Assembly (NCBI GenBank): GCA_022794035.1
Contig: JAAWDX010000004.1
Location: 86,291-150,290, forward strand
Direction of reading: 5' to 3'
DNA length: 64,000 nucleotides
Origin: Lachnospiraceae bacterium
GTDB lineage: Bacteria; Bacillota; Clostridia; Lachnospirales; Bianqueaceae
The translations under genes were made by a program, and so were the position numbers. The notes beneath the pieces were generated by a model that saw nothing but the letters and a program-made list of their open reading frames with translations, was not told the DNA's origin and ran no database searches. The stretch's first letter is position 1, and each line of letters begins with the position of its first letter. Of the stretch, positions 34,615 through 42,453 are shown in pieces.

Positions 34615-34980
34615 ATGGCAATTTGTGCAAATCAAGGGCGCATGTATATGGGAACTGCCCGGCAGTGTATGGAAGCCAGAGATTGCTGTCAGACAGCAGT
34701 GCAGCCATCTCCTGCTCCTGTGCGGATGCAGAGAAGACAAGGCACCTGCAGCTGCGTCCGGGAAGCAGATCGACAGACGATCCGCACTGCAGAAAGACGA
34801 ATCTTTACCTGTCCGGAGGATGGCTGCGAACCGCAAAGCCTATGCGCCGGTCTTCCGCTGGCTGCTGCTTATGTAAATCCCCAGCCCTATACCGGTCTGG
34901 TGGATCCTGATACGGCTTTAAACAGAGGAAGCGCTTTTAATAATTTATATGATCCCTGGAATCCTGGGCGTCATTGTTAA
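34615..34980 (+). CDS. cotJA: Spore coat protein CotJA-like, cysteine-rich
   Basis: This 121-residue protein ends in the CotJA-type region AAYVNPQPYTGLVDPDTALN... with RGSAFNNLYDPW, where classical CotJA has a similar proline- and tyrosine-rich motif. The first 80 residues are an extension with about nine cysteines, longer than the roughly 80-residue B. subtilis protein. The ATG at 34615 has GGAGGG 7 bases before it; overlapping frames nearby lack that support. CotJA is an inner-coat structural protein needed for assembly of CotJC. It lies 17 bases before cotJB. Confidence 0.82.
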   Translation: MAICANQGRMYMGTARQCMEARDCCQTAVQPSPAPVRMQRRQGTCSCVREADRQTIRTAERRIFTCPEDGCEPQSLCAGLPLAAAYVNPQPYTGLVDPDTALNRGSAFNNLYDPWNPGRHC

Positions 34981-34997
34981 GAAGGGGGGCATATATT

Positions 34998-35318
34998 ATG
35001 ATGAATCGCGAGTGTCAGAGAGACGGAGGCTGTATGGCCTGCAGAAATACCCAAAGAGATCGTGAATCGCTCTTATGGGAAATTCATAAGACTGACTTTC
35101 TCATTAACGATCTTCAGCTATATTTGGATAATCATCCGGATTGTGAAGCTGCTTTGGAGGATTTCAATCGATTAAGCGACCTGAGTATGGAATTGAAAGA
35201 AGAATTTCATCACCTTTATGGTCCTATTATCAATAATGGCTATCAGACCAGTGAACTTCCCTGGCAATGGACGAATGATCCCTGGCCTTGGCAGCGCTGC
35301 TTCATGAGCGGACAATAA
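34998..35318 (+). CDS. cotJB: Spore coat protein CotJB
   Basis: This 106-residue protein has the CotJB pattern: LLWEIHKTDFLINDLQLYLDNHPDCEAAL, then EFHHLYGPI. A GGGGGG-type site lies upstream of tandem ATGs at 34998 and 35001. It is a small coat protein encoded between cotJA and cotJC, and the three are expressed together in the mother cell of Bacillus. The C-terminus is rich in tryptophan and proline (LPWQWTNDPWPWQ). Confidence 0.9.
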   Translation: MMNRECQRDGGCMACRNTQRDRESLLWEIHKTDFLINDLQLYLDNHPDCEAALEDFNRLSDLSMELKEEFHHLYGPIINNGYQTSELPWQWTNDPWPWQRCFMSGQ

Positions 35319-35332
35319 AGGAGGAAGCAATT

Positions 35333-35905
35333 ATGTGGTATTATGAAAAAAAATTACAGTATCCTGTCAATATTAAACGCTGTGACCTGAGAATGGCTAA
35401 GGTTTTAGCGGCACAGCTCGGCGGCCCCGACGGAGAACTGGCAGCTAGTCTGCGCTATATGAGCCAGCGCTATATCATGCCGACCGGAAAAACGAAGGGA
35501 CTGTTGACTGATATTTCAACAGAAGAGCTCGCCCATGTTGAAATGATCTCCGCTATGATGTTTCAGCTAATGGAGGGAGCTACGCCGGCGCAGCTTCAGG
35601 AAGCGGGTCTTGCCGGATATTACACGCAGCATGGCCGCAGTGTTTTTCCGGCAGACGCCAATGGGGTGCCTTTTACCTCCGCCTATTTCCAGTCTATGGA
35701 AGATCCGATCACAAACCTGCATGAGGATATGGCTGCAGAACAAAAAGCCAGAACCACGTATGAGAATCTGATGAGCCAAACGGATGATCCGGATATTCTG
35801 GAGCCACTTCGCTTTTTACGTCAGCGTGAAGTGATTCATTTCCAACGCTTCGGCGAAGCATTAGATGATATTCACTTTTTAAATGGAATGAAAAAGATTC
35901 ATTAA
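35333..35905 (+). CDS. cotJC: Spore coat protein CotJC, manganese-catalase-like
   Basis: This 190-residue protein is a ferritin-like four-helix protein of the manganese catalase family. The metal ligands are expected in DISTEELAHVEMIS near residue 63, NLHEDMAAEQKARTTYE near 138 and REVIHFQRFGEAL near 170. The start is the ATG at 35333 behind AAAGGAGG; upstream extension would overlap cotJB. CotJC is a coat-associated protein and may detoxify peroxide. A terminator follows 12 bases after the stop. Confidence 0.94.
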   Translation: MWYYEKKLQYPVNIKRCDLRMAKVLAAQLGGPDGELAASLRYMSQRYIMPTGKTKGLLTDISTEELAHVEMISAMMFQLMEGATPAQLQEAGLAGYYTQHGRSVFPADANGVPFTSAYFQSMEDPITNLHEDMAAEQKARTTYENLMSQTDDPDILEPLRFLRQREVIHFQRFGEALDDIHFLNGMKKIH

Positions 35906-35917
35906 AATCAAATGCTG

Positions 35918-35960
35918 TCAGCGCAGGCTTCCTCAAGAGGTCTGCGCTGATTTTTATTTT
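35918..35960 (+). terminator. Terminator of cotJABC
   Basis: TCAGCGCAG pairs with CTGCGCTGA around a loop with extra partial pairing, followed by TTTTTATTTTAT. Confidence 0.88.
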
Positions 35961-35968
35961 ATACTCTC

Positions 35969-35997
35969 CGATATTTTAAAACTATTTTAAAATATCG
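35969..35997 (+). promoter_or_regulatory. Perfect 13-bp dyad upstream of the sugar-cluster promoter, probable operator
   Basis: CGATATTTTAAAA and its exact reverse complement TTTTAAAATATCG are separated by CTA. The dyad ends 10 bases before the -35 hexamer at 36008. It has no T-tract and lies past the cotJC terminator, so a protein-binding site is more likely than a terminator. Its position just upstream of the -35 fits an activator or an upstream repressor. No regulator gene is in the cluster. Confidence 0.65.
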
Positions 35998-36007
35998 CTA
36001 AAATCAC

Positions 36008-36036
36008 TTGAAATTTATTATGCAGTGTGTTATAGT
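36008..36036 (+). promoter_or_regulatory. Promoter of the sugar isomerase/oxidoreductase cluster
   Basis: TTGAAA and TATAGT are separated by 17 bases. The leader to the first start codon is about 85 bases. Confidence 0.78.
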
Positions 36037-36063
36037 ATAGTCAATATGTGAATGAAAGCATTG

Positions 36064-36093
36064 TGCATTCCTTTGAATTTCTGAGGAAATGCA
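36064..36093 (+). other. Stem-loop in the mRNA leader of the sugar cluster
   Basis: TGCATTCCT pairs with AGGAAATGCA with one bulged base around an 11-base loop. It lies about 20 bases from the predicted 5' end and 37 bases before the first ATG. It leaves the GAGGAGG site free. Confidence 0.5.
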
Positions 36094-36129
36094 TCCTTTC
36101 TTTCCATCTATACTGAGGAGGTTTTTCCT

Positions 36130-36975
36130 ATGTACAATTATCCTATCGGTGTCATTCTGGATTCTTTCCGTACTGACATCCCCACTGCGCTGGATAAGGC
36201 CGTTAAAGTAGGTGCTCAAGGCTTGCAGGTATATGCAACTACCGGAGAAATGAGCCCTGAAAATCTGGTCGGCGCAAAAAGAAAAGAATTTAAGGATATG
36301 GTTGCTTCTCACGGTTTGGAGATTTCTGCCCTTTGTGGAGATTTGGGCGAAGGTTTTTCCAACCCTAAGAAGAATCCTGAATTAATTGAGAAATCCAAAC
36401 GTATTTTGGATTTGGCTGTTGAACTGGGAACCAACGTCGTTACCACTCATATCGGCGTCGTTCCTACTGACCCTCGCCATCCTCGCTATGCTATCATGCA
36501 GGACGCTTGTGGTCAGCTGGCTGAGTATGCAGATTCTTTAAACGCTCACTTTGCGATTGAAACCGGCCCTGAGGAAGCTATGGTTTTACGTTGCTTCTTA
36601 GATGGTCTTCACAGCACCGGTGTAGCTGTTAACCTGGATCCTGCTAACTTTGTTATGGTAACCGGCGATGATCCGGTAAGAGCCGTTTATACTTTGCGTG
36701 AATACATTGTTCACACACATGCTAAGGACGGCGTTCGCTTCTACTATGAGGATCCGATCGTAGTATACAGTGGTCATTCCGCTGAAGACGTAATCGTTAC
36801 CTCTGCTGCTTTCGAAGAGAAAGCACTTGGTGAGGGTGCTGTCGATTATGATCGGTATCTGGCTGCTCTGGAGGATATTGGATACAAAGGATATCTGACC
36901 ATCGAGCGTGAAGTGGGCGATGATCCTGAAGCTGACATCGCGAAAGCTGTTGCTTTCTTAAAAAGCAAGTTTTAA
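36130..36975 (+). CDS. Sugar phosphate isomerase/epimerase family TIM barrel (AP endonuclease 2 fold)
   Basis: This 281-residue protein has the xylose-isomerase-like TIM barrel of the AP_endonuc_2 family. The expected metal tetrad is visible as E144 (FAIETG), D170 (NLDPANF), H195 or H197 (VHTHAKD) and E259 (LTIERE). The start has GAGGAGG 8 bases upstream. Codon choice is strongly biased (GCT, GTT, ATC, AAG), which suggests high expression. It is followed 30 bases later by a Gfo/Idh/MocA dehydrogenase. This pairing is known in routes that act on keto-sugars or keto-glycosides. The substrate is unknown. Confidence 0.88.
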   Translation: MYNYPIGVILDSFRTDIPTALDKAVKVGAQGLQVYATTGEMSPENLVGAKRKEFKDMVASHGLEISALCGDLGEGFSNPKKNPELIEKSKRILDLAVELGTNVVTTHIGVVPTDPRHPRYAIMQDACGQLAEYADSLNAHFAIETGPEEAMVLRCFLDGLHSTGVAVNLDPANFVMVTGDDPVRAVYTLREYIVHTHAKDGVRFYYEDPIVVYSGHSAEDVIVTSAAFEEKALGEGAVDYDRYLAALEDIGYKGYLTIEREVGDDPEADIAKAVAFLKSKF

Positions 36976-37005
36976 TAAACTTAATTAAAAAAGGAGACGT
37001 TTACA

Positions 37006-38073
37006 ATGGACAAGATTAAAGTTGCGATTGTTGGTACCGGTACTATTTCCAACGAGCACATCCGCGCTTACCAGAACAACCCCAATGTAGAGCTGTATGC
37101 TTTCTGTGATCTGGATGAAGCTAAGGTAAAAAGAATGGCTGAACAATATGGTGTTAGCCGTACTTACACCGATGAAGAGACCATGCTTAAGGAGCTGCCT
37201 GAAATTGATGCAGTCAGCATCTGCGTATGGAACAGCAACCATATGCCCTGTACCGTTATGGCTTTGAATTATGGTAAAAATGTTCTTTGCGAGAAGCCGA
37301 TGGCTACCTCTGCTGAAGAAGCTCGTATCATGAAGGCTGCTGCTGACAAGGCTGGCAAGCTTTTGATGATTGGTTTTGTACGTCGTTATGGTAATGATAC
37401 CGCTATTTTCAAGGATTTCCAGGAGCAGGATTACTTTGGTGAGATCTACTGGGCTAAAGCACAGTATATTCGCCGCAATGGTAACCCCGGCGGCTGGTTT
37501 GGCGAAAAGGCTAAATCTGGTGGCGGTCCTCTGATCGATCTTGGCGTTCATGTTATCGACTTAACTCGTTACATGATCGGCAATCCGAAGCCTGTATCTG
37601 TATACGGTGCTACCTTCCAGAAATTATTTGATCGTCGTAACCTGAAGACTCCCAAAGGATATGTATCTTCTTCTCACACCGATCATGACATCTGCGATGT
37701 AGAGGATGCTGCTACAGCTATGATCCGCTACGACAATGGCGCTGTTGTACAGGTTGAGGTTTCCTTCTCCCTGAATGTTGAGAAAGAAAGCGGCGTTATC
37801 GAACTGTTCGGTACCAAGGGCGGTGCTAAGATTGATCCTGAGCTGAAACTGATGAGCGAAGCTAACGGATACATGACCGACACCACTCTGAAGGCTCGCA
37901 CCGCTATGAACATGGGCGTTATTTTCCAGAACGAGATCAATCACTTTGTTGATTGCGTTCAGAATGGTACTCAGTGCAAATCTCCTGCTGAAGACGGTAT
38001 TACCTTAATGGAAATTTTGGATGCCATCTTCGAGTCTGCTCGCACTGGTCATGAGGTTTTAATCAATCAATAA
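37006..38073 (+). CDS. Gfo/Idh/MocA family NAD(P)-dependent oxidoreductase
   Basis: This 355-residue protein has an N-terminal Rossmann fold (VAIVGTGTISNEHIRAYQ) and the family's catalytic lysine in CEKPMATS (K97). The substrate-domain motif GGGPLIDLGVHVIDL carries D178 and H182. Members oxidise sugar hydroxyls, often at C3 or C2, to ketones. Codon bias is extreme (GCT, GTT, CGT, TAC, AAG), like that of highly expressed genes, and stands out from most of the window. It lies between three isomerase-like genes and is probably the redox partner. Confidence 0.92.
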   Translation: MDKIKVAIVGTGTISNEHIRAYQNNPNVELYAFCDLDEAKVKRMAEQYGVSRTYTDEETMLKELPEIDAVSICVWNSNHMPCTVMALNYGKNVLCEKPMATSAEEARIMKAAADKAGKLLMIGFVRRYGNDTAIFKDFQEQDYFGEIYWAKAQYIRRNGNPGGWFGEKAKSGGGPLIDLGVHVIDLTRYMIGNPKPVSVYGATFQKLFDRRNLKTPKGYVSSSHTDHDICDVEDAATAMIRYDNGAVVQVEVSFSLNVEKESGVIELFGTKGGAKIDPELKLMSEANGYMTDTTLKARTAMNMGVIFQNEINHFVDCVQNGTQCKSPAEDGITLMEILDAIFESARTGHEVLINQ

Positions 38074-38113
38074 TTGTTTTTCAGTACCTTCTGAAATTCA
38101 TTAAAGATCGCTT

Positions 38114-38149
38114 GGCAAAGGCAGCTGCATCATGCAGCCTGCCTTTGCC
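38114..38149 (+). terminator. Strong intergenic hairpin after the oxidoreductase gene
   Basis: GGCAAAGGCAG pairs with CTGCCTTTGCC, with an inner CTGCA/TGCAG helix and one bulge, for a stem of about 16 bp. TTATCTTGTAT follows, a poor U-tract. It could act as a partial terminator or protect the upstream mRNA. Confidence 0.65.
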
Positions 38150-38179
38150 TTATCTTGTATATTACGGAGGATATCTATT

Positions 38180-39058
38180 ATGATGAAAACAGCTGTCAGC
38201 TCCTATAGCTTTATGCAGGCGCTTAGAAACGGAAGCCTAACGCTTATGGAGTGTATTGGCAAGGCCAAGGAAATTGGCTTTGATGCCATTGAATTTGTTG
38301 ATTTTACTATGACCTCTACCCTTCCCGAAGGCATGACCCTGCTGGAATATGCCAAGTCTTTAAAAGCAGAATGTGATCGTGTTGGCCTGACGATTACTAA
38401 CTATACTTGCTCTGCTGATTTTCAAAATAACGAAGTCGCTGCTGAGGTAGAGCGAATGAAGGGTCAGATTGACATCGCAGAGGCCATGGGTGCTATTGGC
38501 TGCCGTCATGATGCCTGCTGGGGCGCTAAAGACGGTAAACCGTATCAAAGCTTTGATTCTTTGATTCCCCGTCTGGCCGACGGTATCCGTCAGGTTACAG
38601 AGTATGCTGCGACCAAAGGCATTAAAACCATGATTGAAAACCATGGATTCTTTGCTCAGGATGCACTTCGTGTTGAAAAACTGATCAATGCTGTTAACCA
38701 TCCGAATTTCGGCTGGCTCGTTGACATGGGCAACTTCACCTGTGCGGATGAGAATCCGGCAATTTCTGTCGGCATTGCCGCACCCTATGCCTTTAATGTG
38801 CATGCCAAAGATTTTATCATTAAACCGGCGGATGGTCCCAACCCGGGCAAATTCTTTATGCAGTCCAGAAATGGAAACTATCTGCGCGGTACGATTGTCG
38901 GACAGGGAAATGTACCGGTCAAGCACTGTCTGATTGCCCTTAAAAAAGCTGGGTATGACGGATATGTTGCCATCGAGTTTGAGGGTATGGAGGATTGCCT
39001 TCTTGCTCTGGAAGCCGGTCATGAAAACTTAAAACGCTATATCGAGGAGATTGCCTAA
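38180..39058 (+). CDS. Sugar isomerase/epimerase TIM barrel, paralogue A
   Basis: This 292-residue AP_endonuc_2 fold protein has the metal tetrad E153 (IENHG), D182 (LVDMGN), H208 (VHAKD) and E266 (IEFEG). The start is chosen at 38180 behind CGGAGG; a second ATG follows at once. It is a close paralogue of the next gene: the C-terminal half (residue 150 on) is over 90% identical and the N-terminal half only about half identical. The region NPGKFFMQSRNGNYLRGTIV between strands is probably a substrate loop. The substrate is unknown. Confidence 0.88.
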   Translation: MMKTAVSSYSFMQALRNGSLTLMECIGKAKEIGFDAIEFVDFTMTSTLPEGMTLLEYAKSLKAECDRVGLTITNYTCSADFQNNEVAAEVERMKGQIDIAEAMGAIGCRHDACWGAKDGKPYQSFDSLIPRLADGIRQVTEYAATKGIKTMIENHGFFAQDALRVEKLINAVNHPNFGWLVDMGNFTCADENPAISVGIAAPYAFNVHAKDFIIKPADGPNPGKFFMQSRNGNYLRGTIVGQGNVPVKHCLIALKKAGYDGYVAIEFEGMEDCLLALEAGHENLKRYIEEIA

Positions 39059-39071
39059 TCTTTCTCCTATT

Positions 39072-39097
39072 AGGGCGCAGCCGTCTGGCCGCGCCCT
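39072..39097 (+). terminator. Intergenic hairpin between the two isomerase paralogues
   Basis: AGGGCGC pairs with GCGCCCT, with an inner GCC/GGC helix. TCTCTATTCTC follows instead of a clean U-tract, so termination is probably partial. Confidence 0.6.
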
Positions 39098-39146
39098 TCT
39101 CTATTCTCATACACTATTTTACATTTAATTTGGAGGCTTTATCAAT

Positions 39147-40025
39147 ATGAAAACAGCCGTTAGTGTATACAGCTTTCATCAGGCAATCAAAGCAGGGCGC
39201 CTTACTGTCATGCAGTGCATTGCAAAAGCTAAGGAGATGGGCTTCGATGGATTTGAATTTGTAGATTTTGCTACCGCCCTCCCTGCTGAAACTTCCTACG
39301 TCAGCCGCGAGGAGTATGCTGCCGCTTTGCACGCAGAATGTGAGGCACAAGGCATTGCGGTCACTAATTATGCATTCGGCGCTGATTTTCAATCGCGTGA
39401 TCTAAAAGAAGAGCTTGCAAGAGTTAAAAAAGAAATTGATATTGCAGAAATCCTAGGCGCTCCTATCATTCGCCATGATGTAGCCTATGGCAGCCATAAC
39501 GGCCAATATGAAAGCTTTGATTCTATTCTTCCCCGCTTAGCAGGTGCAATTCGTGAGCTTACCGAATATGCTGCCGGCAAAGGAATTAAAACCACCGTAG
39601 AAAATCATGGAATCTTTGTTCAGGACGCACTCCGCGTTGAAAAGCTCATTAATGCTGTTCGCCATCCCAACTTTGGCTGGCTCGTTGATATGGGCAACTT
39701 TACCTGTGCAGATGAGAATCCGGCGGTCTCTGTTGGCATTGCCGCTCCTTACGCTTTTAATGTACATGCCAAGGATTTCATCATTAAGCCTGCTGACGGA
39801 CCTAATCCCGGCAGATTTTTCTTTCAGTCCAGAAATGGCAATTATCTGCGCGGTACGATCGTCGGACAGGGAAATGTACCGGTTAAGCACTGCCTTAAAG
39901 CGCTGAAAAAGGCCGGCTATGACGGATATGTTGCAATTGAGTTCGAGGGCATTGAAGACTGTTTCCTAGCCTTAGAGGCTGGGCTGGAAAATCTAAAGCG
40001 CTATATCAGCGAAATAGATCAGTAA
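39147..40025 (+). CDS. Sugar isomerase/epimerase TIM barrel, paralogue B
   Basis: This 292-residue protein has the same fold and metal residues (E152, D181, H207, E265) as its upstream neighbour. It differs mainly in the first 150 residues, including the loop AETSYVSREEYAAAL. The C-terminal tail ends in SEIDQ. A GGAGG site precedes the ATG. Differences in the N-terminal barrel strands suggest a changed substrate or role beside a conserved binding half. It ends the cluster at a strong bidirectional terminator. Confidence 0.88.
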   Translation: MKTAVSVYSFHQAIKAGRLTVMQCIAKAKEMGFDGFEFVDFATALPAETSYVSREEYAAALHAECEAQGIAVTNYAFGADFQSRDLKEELARVKKEIDIAEILGAPIIRHDVAYGSHNGQYESFDSILPRLAGAIRELTEYAAGKGIKTTVENHGIFVQDALRVEKLINAVRHPNFGWLVDMGNFTCADENPAVSVGIAAPYAFNVHAKDFIIKPADGPNPGRFFFQSRNGNYLRGTIVGQGNVPVKHCLKALKKAGYDGYVAIEFEGIEDCFLALEAGLENLKRYISEIDQ

Positions 40026-40030
40026 TTCTA

Positions 40031-40070
40031 AAAAAAGGCTTTATGATTCGAATCATAAAGCCTTTTTTTT
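40031..40070. terminator. Bidirectional terminator between the sugar cluster and thiI
   Basis: AAAAAAGGCTTTATGATT pairs fully with its reverse complement around a CG dyad centre, giving T-runs on both strands. It serves two convergent operons. Confidence 0.92.
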
Positions 40071-41250
40071 ATTCGCCTATCTCGATCACTTCGCATCCCT
40101 CTACTGCTCTTGTAATCTGTTCCTCTAATTTGATAAGCGCCCGCTCACTTTTCTTCATATCCTCCAGCTTAGGACGTGTAACCGGATGCTTAGCCACAAA
40201 AATTGTGCAGCAATCTTCATATGGCAAAATGGATGTTTCAAATGTATCAATCCTCTGGGCAATATCGATAATTTCCTGCTTATCAAATCCAATCACCGGA
40301 CGAAAAACTGGCAGCTTACAAACTTCATTCGTGCAGTAAAGACTAGCCAGCGTCTGACTGGCCACCTGCCCCAGACTCTCTCCTGTAATCAAGGCCTGAG
40401 CCTCTTCCTGCACGGCAATTCGTTCTGCAATTTGCATCATAACTCGCCTCATAATAATGGTCAGCTGTTCATGCGGGCATTTCTCATATATCTCCAGCTG
40501 AATTTCCGTAAACGGTACGACATAAAGCTTAATTTTTCCGGAATACAAGCTAACTCTGCGTGCTAATTCAACTACCTTTTCTTTTGCCCTATCCGTTGTA
40601 TAAGGATGCGCATGAAAATATACAGCACATAGCTGCAGCCCTCGTTTAGCCATCATCCAGCCTGCCACAGGGCTATCAATTCCACCGGAAAGCAAAAGCG
40701 CTGCCTTCCCTGCCGTTCCTACCGGCATACCACCGGGGCCCGGAATTGTTTTACCATATACATATACCTGATTGCGCAGCTCCACATACAAATATACCTC
40801 AGGATGATGGACATCCACCTTCCACTCAGGAAATGCCGCCAATACACGGCTGCCCATTTCGCATGCGATTTCCATACTGGTCATCGGATACTTTTTATTG
40901 GCTCTCTTACATTCTACCTTAAACGTATGCTGTCCTGTATACTCCTGATGAATATGGCGCACCAGCGCTTTCTCTATGGTATCCAATTCATCATTTTCCA
41001 AAATCTCGACCGGACAGATCCCAATAATGCCGAATACTTTCTGCAGCCCCTCTATCGCACTTTCCATCCAGTCCTGTGTATTGTCTTTCGGTGCCGGAAT
41101 AAATAAACGCCCCTGCTCCTTTTCAATCCACAGCTTTCCCAGACCCCGCAGCGTATGCTTGATATTTTTTATCAATACATTCTCAAAAATGGCCCGATTA
41201 TTCCCCTTGATGGCAATCTCACCATATTTTACCAGAATTCCCTGATTCAT
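40069..41250 (-). CDS. thiI: tRNA 4-thiouridine synthetase ThiI
   Basis: This 393-residue protein has an N-terminal ferredoxin-like and THUMP domain (to about residue 165) and a PP-loop ATPase with the motif LLSGGIDSPVAGWMM near residue 185. GESLGQVASQTLASLYC and PVIGFDKQEIIDIA are also typical. It lacks the C-terminal rhodanese domain of E. coli ThiI, as usual in Firmicutes, so sulfur should come directly from a NifS-type desulfurase. The nifS gene lies 18 bases upstream. It adenylates U8 of tRNA for thiolation; a role in thiamine synthesis is possible but not shown. Confidence 0.96.
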   Translation of the reverse strand: MNQGILVKYGEIAIKGNNRAIFENVLIKNIKHTLRGLGKLWIEKEQGRLFIPAPKDNTQDWMESAIEGLQKVFGIIGICPVEILENDELDTIEKALVRHIHQEYTGQHTFKVECKRANKKYPMTSMEIACEMGSRVLAAFPEWKVDVHHPEVYLYVELRNQVYVYGKTIPGPGGMPVGTAGKAALLLSGGIDSPVAGWMMAKRGLQLCAVYFHAHPYTTDRAKEKVVELARRVSLYSGKIKLYVVPFTEIQLEIYEKCPHEQLTIIMRRVMMQIAERIAVQEEAQALITGESLGQVASQTLASLYCTNEVCKLPVFRPVIGFDKQEIIDIAQRIDTFETSILPYEDCCTIFVAKHPVTRPKLEDMKKSERALIKLEEQITRAVEGCEVIEIGE

Positions 41251-41268
41251 TTGTTTTCCACCCTATTT

Positions 41269-42432
41269 TTATTTTCTAACAAACCGCCGTAGCATCGGTA
41301 CAACCTGTTTCATTGCCGATACTACAGCCTGTATATCCTCTTCTGTATTATACCGCCCAAAACTAATCCGAAGCGATTCGTCAATTTCAGCAGCCGTTAA
41401 TCCGATGGCATGAAGCGCAGGACTTTTTTCGTCCGGCTTATTCGATGCACAGGCTGACCCGGAGCTTACATAGATCCCATATTCCTCCAGTGCATGCAAA
41501 AGCACCTCTGAACGTACCTGTTCCACTCGTATGTTTAAGATATGCGCCGCCCCACCCTCCGGGCTTGCTCCATTGCATGTAATACCGTCTATCTCCTGCT
41601 GCAGTGCCTGAATCAGCTTAAGCTTCCATTGCTGCATCTTGGCTGTCAGCTCTTCATGCTGCTGCCACAGCTCTTCTGCTGCGGCTCCAAACCCTGCAAT
41701 AAAAGGAACATTTTCCGTACCGGAACGAAAATGCCGTTCCTGACCTCCGCCCAAAATCAGACTGGGCAAATGAAGCCCTCGCCGAATATACAAAAATCCA
41801 ATCCCTTTAGGACCATTGATCTTATGCGCACTTGTACTCATCAAATCGATTTCCCATCGTTTAGGGTATACAGGATACTTGGCAAAGCTCTGTACGGCAT
41901 CCACATGAAACAAACATTCCGGCGTATTCTGATGAATCAGCTTTCCCATCTCCTGCACTGGATTGATGCAACCGGTTTCATTATTCACATGCAAACAGGT
42001 AACCAGAATCGTATCCGGTCTGATTTTTTGCTGCAAATCCTGCAGACGAATCTGTCCTGTCGCATCATTTTCCAGCTCCTCGACCTCATATCCCTGATCC
42101 TGTAAAAAACGCAGATTCTCTCTGGTTGCGGCATGCTCGCTGCGGCTAGTCAAGATGTGCTGTCCGCGCCGCTTCCCTCTCTCTGCTGCCCCTCTAATGG
42201 CCGTATTACTGCTCTCTGTTGCTCCGGATGTAAAAAATATCGTCTCCGGTTCTGCCATCAGGATCTGTGCCAGCTTCATACGGGCCTGCCTGATATACTT
42301 TTCAGCCTCCTGCCCCTTTCTGTGAAGAGAGGATGGATTTCCATAGGCGCTTTCCAAAACCTCCTTAATGAGCTGCACTGCCCTTTCACTCGGCTTTGTG
42401 GTTGCCGCATTATCTAAATAAACCTCTCTCAT
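41269..42432 (-). CDS. Cysteine desulfurase, NifS/IscS type, probable ThiI partner
   Basis: This 387-residue class V aminotransferase starts with VYLDNAATTKPS and has FTSGATESSN, HVDAVQSFAK, the PLP lysine in STSAHKINGPKGIGF near residue 205 and the sulfur-carrying cysteine in SSGSACASNKPDEKS near 325. It resembles NifZ of B. subtilis, which works with ThiI. No IscU- or SufU-like scaffold is nearby, supporting a tRNA-thiolation role. It lies 21 bases after rsmE. Confidence 0.93.
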   Translation of the reverse strand: MREVYLDNAATTKPSERAVQLIKEVLESAYGNPSSLHRKGQEAEKYIRQARMKLAQILMAEPETIFFTSGATESSNTAIRGAAERGKRRGQHILTSRSEHAATRENLRFLQDQGYEVEELENDATGQIRLQDLQQKIRPDTILVTCLHVNNETGCINPVQEMGKLIHQNTPECLFHVDAVQSFAKYPVYPKRWEIDLMSTSAHKINGPKGIGFLYIRRGLHLPSLILGGGQERHFRSGTENVPFIAGFGAAAEELWQQHEELTAKMQQWKLKLIQALQQEIDGITCNGASPEGGAAHILNIRVEQVRSEVLLHALEEYGIYVSSGSACASNKPDEKSPALHAIGLTAAEIDESLRISFGRYNTEEDIQAVVSAMKQVVPMLRRFVRK

Positions 42433-42453
42433 TTTCCGCCATCCACTTTCCTG

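Noticed and set aside
34575..34910. Two other plus-strand frames overlapping cotJA
   Set aside because: Only the frame starting at 34615 has a correctly spaced GGAGGG and the CotJA-type C-terminus.
35969..35997. The AT-rich dyad as a second terminator of cotJC
   Set aside because: There is no T-run on either side, the stem is AT-only apart from its ends, and a full terminator already lies at 35918-35960.
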